From: Streptomyces sp. WAC05374
GTDB lineage: Bacteria; Actinomycetota; Actinomycetes; Streptomycetales; Streptomycetaceae
Assembly: GCF_004353505.1 (NCBI RefSeq)
Contig: NZ_SMNQ01000008.1
Coordinates: 224,510 to 288,509, forward strand
Length of the DNA stretch: 64,000 nt
Direction: 5' to 3'
Part shown: positions 42,846 through 51,219 of the stretch, in pieces
Layout of the letters: every line of letters begins with the position of its first letter
Position numbering within the stretch: the first letter of the stretch is position 1
Translations under genes and position numbers: made by a program
The notes under the pieces: generated by a model
What the model saw: the letters and a program-made list of their open reading frames with translations, nothing else
Told to the model about the DNA's origin: nothing
The model's database searches: none

Positions 42846-43595
42846 TTGTTGTCCCCCAGCGAACCGGCACCCGTCCGGAAGCCCCTTCCTCAAGTCGAAT
42901 TCGACGTGGACGACCTCGACGCCGACGAGGAGGTTCACCTCGACTTCTACCGTCAGGTCGAAGTGCGTTCCGACATGCTCGTCCCCCTGGCGGAACACCA
43001 CACCGCCAACGGTGTGCACAGCTACTACGTCCTGTTCGACCGCACCGCCACCTGGGGCCACCCCGGCACACCCCAGTACGTCGCCGTGCACCTGCAGCGG
43101 AACCAGCAGGAGCGGACGTTCGCCTTCGAGAAGGCTCCGCTGCCGCTGCCCGCCATGGCGCAGTCCTGGCTGATCCACCGCGGCTGCCCCTCCGATGCCA
43201 TCGGCCTCGACCCCGAACTGGGTCCCCCGCCAGCGGACGAGGCGACGCGGGCGCTGGAGCAACGCCTCGCGGGTGACGGCGACCACTACGCGATGGGCTA
43301 CTCCTACACCAGCGACGACCCGGACGACATGGTCACCGTCGTGGCTCTGCGCGCTCTCGACGAGCGAGCCCCCTCCCCGTTCCGCGTTGTGGTCGAGGAG
43401 GTCGACACGGACGCGTGGACCCACACCCTGCGCGAGGGCGGCTTCACCACGGTTGAGGAGGCCCTTCGGTGGTGCGACGACCGGCTCAGAGGCGAGGTCG
43501 GCCCTCTCCCGCCGGTCCGGCCGGCAGCGTCAGTCACCCGCCCGGCTGCCATGCCGAAGGCCCCCGCTCCGCGCCCGCCTAGCCGATCCCGCTGA
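42846..43595 (+). CDS. Hypothetical element protein, two-domain
   Basis: 249 residues. N-terminal half: EFDVDDLDADEEVHLDFYRQVEVRSDMLVPLAEHHTANG; C-terminal half includes RVVVEEVDTDAWTHTLREGGFTTVEEALRWCDDRL. Acidic core with a basic tail like other proteins on this element. No recognised domain. TTG start; 42849 TTG also possible. Confidence 0.55.
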   Translation: MLSPSEPAPVRKPLPQVEFDVDDLDADEEVHLDFYRQVEVRSDMLVPLAEHHTANGVHSYYVLFDRTATWGHPGTPQYVAVHLQRNQQERTFAFEKAPLPLPAMAQSWLIHRGCPSDAIGLDPELGPPPADEATRALEQRLAGDGDHYAMGYSYTSDDPDDMVTVVALRALDERAPSPFRVVVEEVDTDAWTHTLREGGFTTVEEALRWCDDRLRGEVGPLPPVRPAASVTRPAAMPKAPAPRPPSRSR

Positions 43596-43633
43596 ATTCC
43601 GAGGCCGACCGGCGCGGCGGAACATAGCCGACG

Positions 43634-43658
43634 ATCGCCGGTTAGCCAAACCGGCGAT
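43634..43658 (+). repeat. Hairpin repeat, copy 3 of 3
   Basis: Perfect 10-bp inverted repeat ATCGCCGGTT / AACCGGCGAT around AGCCA, preceded by AACATAGCCGACG and followed by TCTCCGGAC, both flanks shared with copy 2. It lies in the leader of the secreted SH3 protein gene at 43741. Confidence 0.85.
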
Positions 43659-43680
43659 TCTCCGGACTCTTATACAGCCG

Positions 43681-43697
43681 CCGGGGCGAAGCCCCGG
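43681..43697 (+). terminator. Short GC hairpin in the leader of the SH3 gene
   Basis: Perfect 7-bp stem CCGGGGC / GCCCCGG with GAA loop, about 45 bases before the start codon at 43741 and 22 bases after hairpin copy 3. Could be a leader attenuator or a weak terminator for read-through; no T-tract. Confidence 0.35.
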
Positions 43698-43740
43698 TGC
43701 CTTCCCCTCAAGCCTTATGCCTCATGGAGGTTTCTTCCGC

Positions 43741-44094
43741 ATGCGCTCAACCCGTATTGCCATATCCGCTGCGATGCTCGGCGCGCTCGCTGTGCCGGTG
43801 CTGTCCGCCACCGCCGCGAGCGCGGCTCCCGTCGCCACCGCGGCAACTGCCCTTCCGGCGAGCAGTTGCTCGTCTCTGCCGCCGCTGCCGTACGAGGTGC
43901 ACACGAAGGCGGTGACCATCCGGTCCAAGGCCACCACGAAGTCCACTGCGGTCGGGGTGCTCTACCGCAGCCACAAGTTCACCGTGCACAAGAAGAGCGG
44001 TAACTGGCTCTACATCACGGACAGGACGACCGGCGTAAAGGGCTGGGTCTCCGGCACGTACGTCTACCGAGACGTCCGCATGTGCCTTAGCTGA
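43741..44094 (+). CDS. Secreted SH3-like domain protein
   Basis: 117 residues. A clear signal peptide (MRSTRIAISAAMLGALAVPVL..., cleavage after ATAASA-A-like motif near residue 29), then a bacterial SH3-type domain (TIRSKATTKSTAVGVLYRSHKFTVHKKSGNWLYITDRTTGVKGWVSGTYV). Two Cys residues frame the mature protein and may form a disulfide. ATG with GGAGG upstream. Likely exported cell-wall-binding protein. Confidence 0.78.
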   Translation: MRSTRIAISAAMLGALAVPVLSATAASAAPVATAATALPASSCSSLPPLPYEVHTKAVTIRSKATTKSTAVGVLYRSHKFTVHKKSGNWLYITDRTTGVKGWVSGTYVYRDVRMCLS

Positions 44095-44202
44095 CAGGCC
44101 GGCAGCAGTAACCGGCGTACTTCACAGCCGGGTTGTTCGACCGCCCGTCATTTTCCCTGCCTCTGAAGTTCCAGGTGGTTGTCTTCCGAAAAGGAGTTCC
44201 CG

Positions 44203-44685
44203 TTGTCCGACGACATACCCGAAGACACAGCGGATGTCCTGGGTGTGCTCACCGAACGGATCGAAGCCCACTTCGGAATGGGCATGGATCAGTTGAGGGC
44301 CGCAGTCGCCGTCGCGCCGGCCGCGAACCCCGACGCCACCGAGGTCGTCAAGTGGCACGGCCATCTCGTCGACTCCCAGGCTGTGCTCGACCGAGCGGAG
44401 GACGACCTCCTCGCCGCGCTGGAAACGCAGCCCGGTGAGGTGGACGACCCAACGATGGGCCTCGCCCAGCGCGTCAACGCGGCCGTCACGGCACGCGACG
44501 GCCGGGCCCAGGTCGTGGCCTGGCTTCTCGATCCGGACGCTCCGGGGAAGAAGGGCCTCGCTGCCGAACGCCTCGCCCGTCTCAGCCATGGAGCCCGCAA
44601 GGGCCCGGCGGTGCCGACCAGCGCTCCGCCCCGCCCCGCGGTTGCGCCGGCGTCGGTGCCGCGAGCGGGAAGGGCCGTGCTGTGA
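44203..44685 (+). CDS. Tandem paralogue 1 of 3, unknown function
   Basis: 160 residues. VLTERIEAHFGMGMDQLRAAV ... VVKWHGHLVDSQAVLDRAEDDLLAAL ... RVNAAVTARDGRAQVVAWLL, then a Pro/Ala tail. Shares length, order of helices and tail with the next two genes. TTG start with AAGGAG upstream. Function unknown. Confidence 0.6.
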   Translation: MSDDIPEDTADVLGVLTERIEAHFGMGMDQLRAAVAVAPAANPDATEVVKWHGHLVDSQAVLDRAEDDLLAALETQPGEVDDPTMGLAQRVNAAVTARDGRAQVVAWLLDPDAPGKKGLAAERLARLSHGARKGPAVPTSAPPRPAVAPASVPRAGRAVL

Positions 44686-45131
44686 GCGTCCGGTTGAAGT
44701 CCAGCACCGCAGACGGCCGGCTGCAGGAGGTCTTCGGCGCCCCGGTCGCCGAGCTGTACGCGACGGCTACCGCACCCGATGCCCCTCCCGCGCTGACCCG
44801 CGCCCTGGAACTGCGCTCCTTCCTCGCCCTGGCCGAGGAGCAAGTCGCCCGCGTCCGCGACCGCGTGCACGAGGCGATGGCGCCCGACCGGGACATGGGC
44901 GAGCTGTCAGCCGGTGACCTCCGCTTCGACGCGCAGTGGCTGGAGGCGGCGCTCGATGCCCGCGCCGGCTACCGCGCCGCGCTCGGCGAGCTGCTGCGCA
45001 CCATGCCACCCCCCGACCAGCAGTCCCGCCCCGTCCGTACGGCGCAGCCGGTGGTCGCCGCCGCCCTGCCCCCGTCCCTCGCCGCCCCGGCACCCGCGCG
45101 TGCCGGGGCGGCAAGGGCCCGCCGACCATGA
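44682..45131 (+). CDS. Tandem paralogue 2 of 3, unknown function
   Basis: 149 residues. GRLQEVFGAPVAELYATAT ... ALELRSFLALAEEQVARVRDRVHEAM ... DAQWLEAALDARAGYRAALGELL, then a Pro/Ala/Arg tail. The same plan as 45142-45555. GTG overlaps the preceding stop (GTGA). Confidence 0.6.
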   Translation: MSVRLKSSTADGRLQEVFGAPVAELYATATAPDAPPALTRALELRSFLALAEEQVARVRDRVHEAMAPDRDMGELSAGDLRFDAQWLEAALDARAGYRAALGELLRTMPPPDQQSRPVRTAQPVVAAALPPSLAAPAPARAGAARARRP

Positions 45132-45141
45132 AAGCCCCCGC

Positions 45142-45555
45142 TTGCCCCACTCGACGTCCACCGAGATAGCCGGACGGATCGAGGACCTGTACGGCGCACC
45201 GCTCGCCGACCTCGAAGCCCACGCCCGCGACCAGCCGCCGGGCATGCTCTCCGCCCTGCTCGGCATGCACGACGACCTCACCCTCGCCGAGCGCAGCATC
45301 GACTTCCATCGCGACCGCCTCGCCCAGCTCCTCCACCTCGAGCGGCAGATCGGCGGACACGAGGTCTCCCACCTTCTCGACGGCGCCCGCCGGCTCGCCG
45401 AAGCGGTCGCCGTCCGCGACGCCCAGACCAAGTCGGCGCTGGCTGTTCTGCAGAGCCTGGCGCGCGTCCCGGCCCCGGCACCGCCCCCGCCGACTCCCTC
45501 GCTGCCGCCCCCGGCCCCGCCCCGTCCGGCCGAGAGCACGGCGCGCAGCCGCTGA
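45142..45555 (+). CDS. Tandem paralogue 3 of 3, unknown function
   Basis: 137 residues. GRIEDLYGAPLADLEAHARDQ ... ALLGMHDDLTLAERSIDFHRDRLAQLL ... LAEAVAVRDAQTKSALAVLQSL, Pro-rich tail. Closest to paralogue 2. TTG start; GAAAG about 9 bases upstream. Confidence 0.6.
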   Translation: MPHSTSTEIAGRIEDLYGAPLADLEAHARDQPPGMLSALLGMHDDLTLAERSIDFHRDRLAQLLHLERQIGGHEVSHLLDGARRLAEAVAVRDAQTKSALAVLQSLARVPAPAPPPPTPSLPPPAPPRPAESTARSR

Positions 45556-45595
45556 CACGCAGGCGATTCCCCTTAATCATCCAGGAGTTCCTCCC

Positions 45596-46441
45596 TTGGC
45601 CATCACCGCTCTGCCCCCTGACACCAACGCCGACATCGCCCGGGTCACCGAAGCCCTCGCCATGATCACCCCGCGATGGAACGTCCGGATCCTGCTGGCC
45701 CTGTCCGGTCCGCCGCTGCGGTACAGCGAGCTGGCGGGCAAGGTGTCCTGGCTGCAGAACGGCCAGCTCCACCCCAAGCTCAAGTCGCTGTGCGACGCCG
45801 GCCTCGTCGAGCGCACCGAACACACCTCGCGGCACGTCACCTACGGCCACACCGACCGCGCCGCAGCCCTGCTGCCGGTACTGCCGATGATCGTCACCTG
45901 GGCCGAGGAACATCTGGAGAAGGCTGACCGCCCGCTGCCCGCGATCGAGCAGATCGAGGACAGCCTCACCCTGCTCACCCGGCGGCATGCCGCCGCCATC
46001 CTGTGGGTGCTGAAGTCCCGCGGCGAGGTCAGCGGCCGGGCGCTGGCCAGGATCGTCATGCCCAGCAGTGACTGGACCAACATCTACCCGCCGCTGCGGC
46101 AGCTCGTGGCCGACGGTCTGGTCGACACCGAGGGCACTGGCCAGCCCTACCGCCTGTCTGCGGCGGGCGAGGGCCTGGGGCCCGTCTTCGGTGCCCTGTC
46201 CGCGTGGTCCTCCGGGCAGCCCCTCACCCATGCTGCCCAGCACCCGGTCTGGGGACGCCCGGGGGCCGCATCCGCGCCGAAGCCGTGGGTCAGCAATCAA
46301 TCGCTGCCAGCTCCCGCAACCTCGTCGGCTGCCCGGGCGGGAGGGGCCTCCCGCCCGACGTGGCACAACCGCGACCTGTTCTCGCACACCGCGACGGCCC
46401 GCCCATTGGCGGCGCTCGCGGCAGGGGGCCCGCGCCGATGA
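45596..46441 (+). CDS. HxlR-like winged-helix regulator, tandem domains
   Basis: 281 residues. First winged helix: MITPRWNVRILLALSGPPLRYSELAGKV ... LHPKLKSLCDAGLVERTEHTSRHVTYGHT, the HxlR pattern. Second: SLTLLTRRHAAAILWVLKSRGEVSGRALARIV ... IYPPLRQLVADGLVDTEGTGQPYRLSAAGEGL. Unusual duplication in one chain, with a disordered tail. TTG start after AGGAGTTCCTCCC. Probably regulates the exporter and ligase genes downstream, by analogy to HxlR-family sensors. Confidence 0.75.
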   Translation: MAITALPPDTNADIARVTEALAMITPRWNVRILLALSGPPLRYSELAGKVSWLQNGQLHPKLKSLCDAGLVERTEHTSRHVTYGHTDRAAALLPVLPMIVTWAEEHLEKADRPLPAIEQIEDSLTLLTRRHAAAILWVLKSRGEVSGRALARIVMPSSDWTNIYPPLRQLVADGLVDTEGTGQPYRLSAAGEGLGPVFGALSAWSSGQPLTHAAQHPVWGRPGAASAPKPWVSNQSLPAPATSSAARAGGASRPTWHNRDLFSHTATARPLAALAAGGPRR

Positions 46442-46956
46442 CTGCCTCCTTCACTCCAGCCGAACTCCGCAACGCACTCTCCCTGTTGTCCTCGCCGGGC
46501 CTGATCCGGCTGATCACCGAGATCGACGACAACGGCCCGATCCCGCCGAGACGTCTCGCCGCCACCCTCCCCGACCTCTCTTCGCACCACCTTCGCCGGA
46601 CCACCCACGTTGCCCGCGCGCACGGTCTCGCCCGCGTCGCACCCGGCGCCGGCCTTACCCTCACCGACGCAGGTTCCGAGCTGGCCGACGTCTACGACGC
46701 CACCGCCCGCTGGGCCCGCCGCCACGCCTACCCGACCCGGGTCTGCGACTTCACCACCCGCCTCCAGCACTCCCTGAGCCTCCTGGTCCCCGCGCTCGTG
46801 GCCGACCGAGCCGACGACTCCCCACGCCCAGCGGACGAGGAGACGATCAGCGCCGAGGCCGCAACGGATCTCGACCACCCCCGCGCTCTGCTGCTCCAGT
46901 GGCTGAACGCCAACCCGCAGGTCACCGTGCTCCTTGAAGCAGAGCCGGCCGCGTGA
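46438..46956 (+). CDS. Winged-helix transcriptional regulator
   Basis: 172 residues. LRNALSLLSSPGLIRLITEIDDNGPIPPRRLAATLPDLSSHHLRRTTHVARAHGLARVAPGAGLTLTDAG reads as a winged helix of the HxlR/MarR kind. ATG overlaps the preceding stop (ATGA) and its stop overlaps the transporter start, so the three genes are translationally coupled. Confidence 0.68.
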   Translation: MTASFTPAELRNALSLLSSPGLIRLITEIDDNGPIPPRRLAATLPDLSSHHLRRTTHVARAHGLARVAPGAGLTLTDAGSELADVYDATARWARRHAYPTRVCDFTTRLQHSLSLLVPALVADRADDSPRPADEETISAEAATDLDHPRALLLQWLNANPQVTVLLEAEPAA

Positions 46957-48188
46957 GCGCAGGCGTCACCCCCCGGCACGCCCACCACACCGGGGGACTG
47001 CTGCGCAGCATCTACCTGCCGCGCACGGTGGACGCCCTCGCGTTCGCCATGTCCACCTACGGCATCCCGCTCCTGGTGCTCGTCACCACGCGCTCCCCGG
47101 CGCTGACGGGCCTGGCGTTCGCCCTGGAGTGGATTCCCCGGCTGGCAGCATTCGGGTGGGCCGGCGGGATCGTCGACCGGCGCGGGGCAGCGGTCGTCTT
47201 CTTCCTCGCCTCCCTCGGCCGCGCGCTGGTCATCGCCGTCGGCGCAGTCCTTCTCTACCTCCACACCTCCGGCGCCGTGGCGAGCGTGACGGTGATGGCG
47301 CTCGCCGCCGTGACCGGGGTGCTCACCGAGTTCAGTTACATCGCGGCCGAGACCGCGGGCGCAGCCGCCGGCCGCCGCGCGGGTGAGCGGGCCCACCGTG
47401 TCCAAGCCGTCCTGCTCGGGATCGACCAGACCGCCACCCTGGCCGGCCCGGCACTGGCAGGTCTGCTGCTGCTCGCCGGACCTTGGCAGATGCTCGCGGT
47501 CATCACGGCGTTCTCGCTGCTCGCCGCGCTGCTCGCGCTGCGCACACCGCCGTCGCCGATCCCCCCGGCCCGCGCGCCGAAGGGCAACACGGGGGCAGGA
47601 CTGCTCACCGGGTGGCGGACCATCCGGTCTCTGCCCGCGCTCGGCTGGCTCGTGACCGGCCTGACCCTGTCCAACCTTGCCATCGGCTTCCTCCAGGCGG
47701 CCGGTCCGGTGATCGTCGTCAACCACTACGGGCAGTCGACCACCGCCGTCGGTCTGGTCTGGTCCGCCGCTGCCGGAGCGACGCTCCTGAGCGTCACGCT
47801 CTGCCGGTTCGCGATCGACCGCCTGGGCCTGTGGCCAGTCGGCGCGGCCTACGCCGCCTTCGCCTCGATCGCCACCCTCGCCGCCGCCCAAGCCCCCGAC
47901 TACCTGTCCTATCTGATCCTGGTCGCCGTCCTGATGGCGGCCGAGGGCGGCATGACGGTCGTCCTGCGCACCCTGCGCTCCCGCCTGATCCCGCCGAAGA
48001 AGTTCGGCAGCACCTTGTCGGTGACCATCCTCATCCTCCTGCTGCCCTTCCCCGTCGCCGGCGTGCTCACCGCGCTCACCCCGCCCGACGCGCTCGGCCA
48101 CGTCATCACCGCGTGCGCCGTCCTGCAGGCCCTCGGCTTGTTCCCGGCCTTCGTCCGCCTGCGCACCGATCCCGCCCTGCGCACCTGA
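46953..48188 (+). CDS. MFS exporter
   Basis: 411 residues, about 12 hydrophobic segments. The loop 2-3 motif is GGIVDRRGAAVV. Central loop with Pro/Arg. Resembles drug-exporter MFS proteins. GTG start overlaps the upstream stop (GTGA). The adjacent winged-helix and ATP-grasp genes suggest export of a product made by the ligase. Confidence 0.82.
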   Translation: MSAGVTPRHAHHTGGLLRSIYLPRTVDALAFAMSTYGIPLLVLVTTRSPALTGLAFALEWIPRLAAFGWAGGIVDRRGAAVVFFLASLGRALVIAVGAVLLYLHTSGAVASVTVMALAAVTGVLTEFSYIAAETAGAAAGRRAGERAHRVQAVLLGIDQTATLAGPALAGLLLLAGPWQMLAVITAFSLLAALLALRTPPSPIPPARAPKGNTGAGLLTGWRTIRSLPALGWLVTGLTLSNLAIGFLQAAGPVIVVNHYGQSTTAVGLVWSAAAGATLLSVTLCRFAIDRLGLWPVGAAYAAFASIATLAAAQAPDYLSYLILVAVLMAAEGGMTVVLRTLRSRLIPPKKFGSTLSVTILILLLPFPVAGVLTALTPPDALGHVITACAVLQALGLFPAFVRLRTDPALRT

Positions 48189-48222
48189 CCCCCTGCGCTC
48201 CCCAGCCTGTGGAGAACTCCCC

Positions 48223-48525
48223 ATGTCCGTTGCCTGCCCCAGGACGAACCGTACGAGCGGTCGCACCATCACCGAGCGGTTTCACGCCTTCGACGCGCGG
48301 CACCCGCACGTCTACCGCGCGCTGGAGCGCATGGCCGCCCGGCGGCTTGCTGCCGGAGCCACGCGCGTCAGCCTCAAGGACCTCTTCGAGGACTTGCGTC
48401 GACAACTCCCGCACGGGGTGCCCGGCCTGAACAACAACTTCACCGCCCTGTACGCCAGGCGGCTGATCGCCGCGCATCCCCACTGGGCCAGCGCCTTCGA
48501 GCTACGCCGCCGCCGTGCCGACTGA
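48223..48525 (+). CDS. Small DNA-binding-like protein of unknown function
   Basis: 100 residues. FDARHPHVYRALERMAARRLAAGATRVSLKDLFEDLRRQL ... LNNNFTALYARRLIAAHPHWASAFELRRRR. The pattern is that of small phage/element proteins of unknown role, sometimes with an HTH-like core. ATG start. Confidence 0.6.
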   Translation: MSVACPRTNRTSGRTITERFHAFDARHPHVYRALERMAARRLAAGATRVSLKDLFEDLRRQLPHGVPGLNNNFTALYARRLIAAHPHWASAFELRRRRAD

Positions 48526-48574
48526 ACACCCCTCTTCCCTCGTCCTGCCGTCCAACGATCCGGAGAACTCCTTC

Positions 48575-49804
48575 TTGACCGCTCGCCCCCTCGTGCTCGT
48601 CGTCTCTCCCGGCGATGAGACCTATCGCGGCTACTGCCTGGAGCAGGTGGCCGCCGCGTACGACGTCGTCCTGCTGACCGGCACCGAGCCGTCGTGGGAG
48701 AAGCCGTACATCGTCGACCACACGGTCGTCGACCTCCACGACGACGCCGCGCTGCTCGCCGCGGGCCGGGCTCTGGCGGCGCGCCACCACCTCGCCGGCG
48801 TCGTCACCTGGCAGGAGTGGCACCTTGTCTCCACCGCCCGCCTTGCACGCGCGCTCGGTCTGCCCGCGGACTCCGTCGAGGTGATGCGGGCCTGCCGCAA
48901 CAAGGCCACCGCCCGTACGCTGTTCGCCCGCCACGGGGTGCCGTCGGCCGCCTCGATGAAGGCCCGCACCCTGGCGGAGGCGGCACGGGTGACGGCGACC
49001 ATCGGGTTCCCCGCCGTCATCAAACCCGCCGCGTTCGCCGGCAGCATCGGCGTGATCCGCATCGACCGCCCCGAGGAACTGCCCGCCGCCTTCGAGTTCG
49101 CCTCGGCCGGAGCGAGCCAGAGCCGCGAGGACACCGGTGTCCTGGTCGAGGAGTACCTCGACGGCCCGGAAGTCTCCGTCGAGTGCGTCACCCACCGCGG
49201 TGAGACGACCGCGGTCGCCGTGACCCGCAAGAGCCTCGGGCCCGCCCCGTACTTCTACGAGACCGGGCACACCGTCGATGCCACCGACCCGCTCCTCGCG
49301 CAGGTCGCCCCCGCGGCCACCGCCGCGGTAAAGGCCCTGGGGATCACCGACGGCGTGCAGCACGTCGAGATGCGCCTCGTGGATGGCCGACCCCGGCTGA
49401 TCGAGGTCAACGCGCGCATCGGCGGCGACCTGATCGGTCACCTCGTCCGTCTCGCCACCGGCATCGACCTGCCGAAGGCCGCCGCCGACCTCGCCTGCGG
49501 CCGATCCCCAGACCTCACCCCTACTCGCCACCAGGCCGCAGGCATCCGCATGCTCTACCCGGCCGCCTCCGGCACGCTCAAGCAGCGGCAGGTCAACCAG
49601 CCGTTCGCCGCCCACACCCCCTGGCTGCGGCAGGTGCAGTGGATGCGACAGGTCGGCGACCCGCTCCTCCTCCCGCCCAAGGGCGACCTGTTCACCGCCC
49701 GGGCCGGGTTCTACATCGTCACCGGCCGCGACACCGCCGAGGTCAACGAACGCCTCGACACCACCGCCGACGAAATCACGGTGACCACGCAGGCGGCCCG
49801 ATGA
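48575..49804 (+). CDS. ATP-grasp ligase
   Basis: 409 residues. The order is that of ATP-grasp carboxylate-amine ligases: an N-terminal Rossmann-like part (VLVVSPGDETYRGYCLEQVAAAYDVVLLT), ACRNKATARTLFARHGVP, ATIGFPAVIKPAAFAGSIGV (ATP binding), VEEYLDGPEVSVECV, and metal-binding RLIEVNARIGGDLIGHLV. TTG start with GGAG upstream. Substrates unknown; linked MFS and regulators suggest synthesis of a secreted dipeptide or amino-acid amide. Confidence 0.85.
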   Translation: MTARPLVLVVSPGDETYRGYCLEQVAAAYDVVLLTGTEPSWEKPYIVDHTVVDLHDDAALLAAGRALAARHHLAGVVTWQEWHLVSTARLARALGLPADSVEVMRACRNKATARTLFARHGVPSAASMKARTLAEAARVTATIGFPAVIKPAAFAGSIGVIRIDRPEELPAAFEFASAGASQSREDTGVLVEEYLDGPEVSVECVTHRGETTAVAVTRKSLGPAPYFYETGHTVDATDPLLAQVAPAATAAVKALGITDGVQHVEMRLVDGRPRLIEVNARIGGDLIGHLVRLATGIDLPKAAADLACGRSPDLTPTRHQAAGIRMLYPAASGTLKQRQVNQPFAAHTPWLRQVQWMRQVGDPLLLPPKGDLFTARAGFYIVTGRDTAEVNERLDTTADEITVTTQAAR

Positions 49805-50673
49805 GCCACCAGCCCGACCCGCGCCACGACATCGACGGAGACGTCTACGTCTCCCCGCGCTACCTCGCCTCCACCACCGGGACCGGCGACCCCGCCCTCG
49901 CACCGCTCCTTGACCTCGGCTGGGACCTCCAGCACGACGAGGACGGCAACGTGTATGTGAGCGCCCCCGACCGGCGCGTACGCCTGGGCTACCTGCCCGA
50001 AGGAGAGGACGACGGCCTCTGGCGCATCAACGCCTACCGCGATCCGTTCGGCCCGCCAACCTGGGGCGCCTGCTTCAACGACCGCACCCCCACCGAGGTC
50101 GTCCGCGCCTTCACCACCGCGCTTGCCACGGCGTACGAACAGGGGGCGGACGCCTACCTCGCCAGGCCGGTGGTCGGCATCGACGAGCACGAGCCCTTTC
50201 TCGCCGTTGTCCCGCTGCTCCAGCAGGGCTGGGAGATGGGCCGCCCCCGCAGGGGCGTCTTCGCGGTAAACGCGCCGGATGGGCTCGCCGGGATGGAGTT
50301 CACCACCGGCGACCTCGATCCGGCAGCCGAGCTGACCACGCGCGATGCCCGCTGGCAGCTGTGGGCCGGCAAGTCCATCGACCGTCCGGTCTGGTACGCG
50401 ACCGCCAGCACCGACACCCCCGTCCTCCTGCTCACCGCCGTCACCCAGTGCGTCTCCGACCCGGCCCCGCTGCCCCGTTGGCGACAGGACACCTACAGCT
50501 ACATCAAGGGCATGGCCCAGCTCACCCCCATCCTGCCGCCCGAGCCGCCGGCCCCCACCCCACTCGATGTCCAACGGGCTGCCGCAGCACGCCGCCCGGC
50601 CGCGCTCCCCGCTCCCAGCGTCCCGCGCTGGAGCACCACCAGCCGTCCGGCCCTGCCCGGCCCGCGCCGTTAA
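49801..50673 (+). CDS. DUF317 domain protein (two repeats)
   Basis: 290 residues. Repeat 1: YVSPRYLASTTGTGDPALAPLLDLGW with LWRINAYRDPFGPPTWGACFNDRTPTEVVRAFTTAL. Repeat 2: ARWQLWAGKSIDRPVWYATASTDTPVLLLTAVTQCV. Pro-rich basic tail. ATG overlaps the ligase stop (ATGA), so it is translated with the ligase. Confidence 0.72.
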   Translation: MSHQPDPRHDIDGDVYVSPRYLASTTGTGDPALAPLLDLGWDLQHDEDGNVYVSAPDRRVRLGYLPEGEDDGLWRINAYRDPFGPPTWGACFNDRTPTEVVRAFTTALATAYEQGADAYLARPVVGIDEHEPFLAVVPLLQQGWEMGRPRRGVFAVNAPDGLAGMEFTTGDLDPAAELTTRDARWQLWAGKSIDRPVWYATASTDTPVLLLTAVTQCVSDPAPLPRWRQDTYSYIKGMAQLTPILPPEPPAPTPLDVQRAAAARRPAALPAPSVPRWSTTSRPALPGPRR

Positions 50674-50699
50674 ACCGCCCCGTTGACCAGAGGATCCTC

Positions 50700-51185
50700 T
50701 TGTCCCTGCACGTCGGCGAGTTCTTCACCGAACTCCGCCTCCCCTTCCCCAGCGGCACCACCGTAGGCAGCACGTACTACGCCACGCCCATCGCGGGCGC
50801 ACCCCTACGACTGCAGATCGGCTTCACGGATACGCAGTACCGGAACACCTACGGCGGCCTGCGCCTGACCGTGGTTCACATCGACCGGGGCACGATTGAC
50901 GCGGTGGCGCTCAGCTTCTCCGAGCACGGCACTTTCCGCCGCCGTCAGGGGACCTTGCACCAGCGCAACATGCCCGACACCTTCAACATCACGCTCGCCA
51001 GGCCGGGGCAACCCCCATGGGAGGGAGCCGACTTCACGGGTCTGCGCGATGCCATCGAGCAGTACACCGCCGTCTGGTTCCCCGGCGCGTGGACCGCGTC
51101 CGCGCCGAACCGCGCTGCGGCCAAGACCGCCCACCAGACTCCCGCCCCGCCGCCGGCGCTTCCGGTCGCTGGCCGGACCCGATGA
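50700..51185 (+). CDS. Hypothetical protein, strand-rich
   Basis: 161 residues. LHVGEFFTELRLPFPSGTTVGSTYYAT ... LRLTVVHIDRGTIDAVALSFSEHGTFRRRQGTLHQRN ... AIEQYTAVWFPGAWTAS. No recognised domain. TTG start, AGAGGA 8 bases upstream. Stop near 51183, just before the surface-protein gene. Confidence 0.55.
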   Translation: MSLHVGEFFTELRLPFPSGTTVGSTYYATPIAGAPLRLQIGFTDTQYRNTYGGLRLTVVHIDRGTIDAVALSFSEHGTFRRRQGTLHQRNMPDTFNITLARPGQPPWEGADFTGLRDAIEQYTAVWFPGAWTASAPNRAAAKTAHQTPAPPPALPVAGRTR

Positions 51186-51219
51186 CCTCCCACCACCTGA
51201 TCAAGGAGCACCTCTTCCC

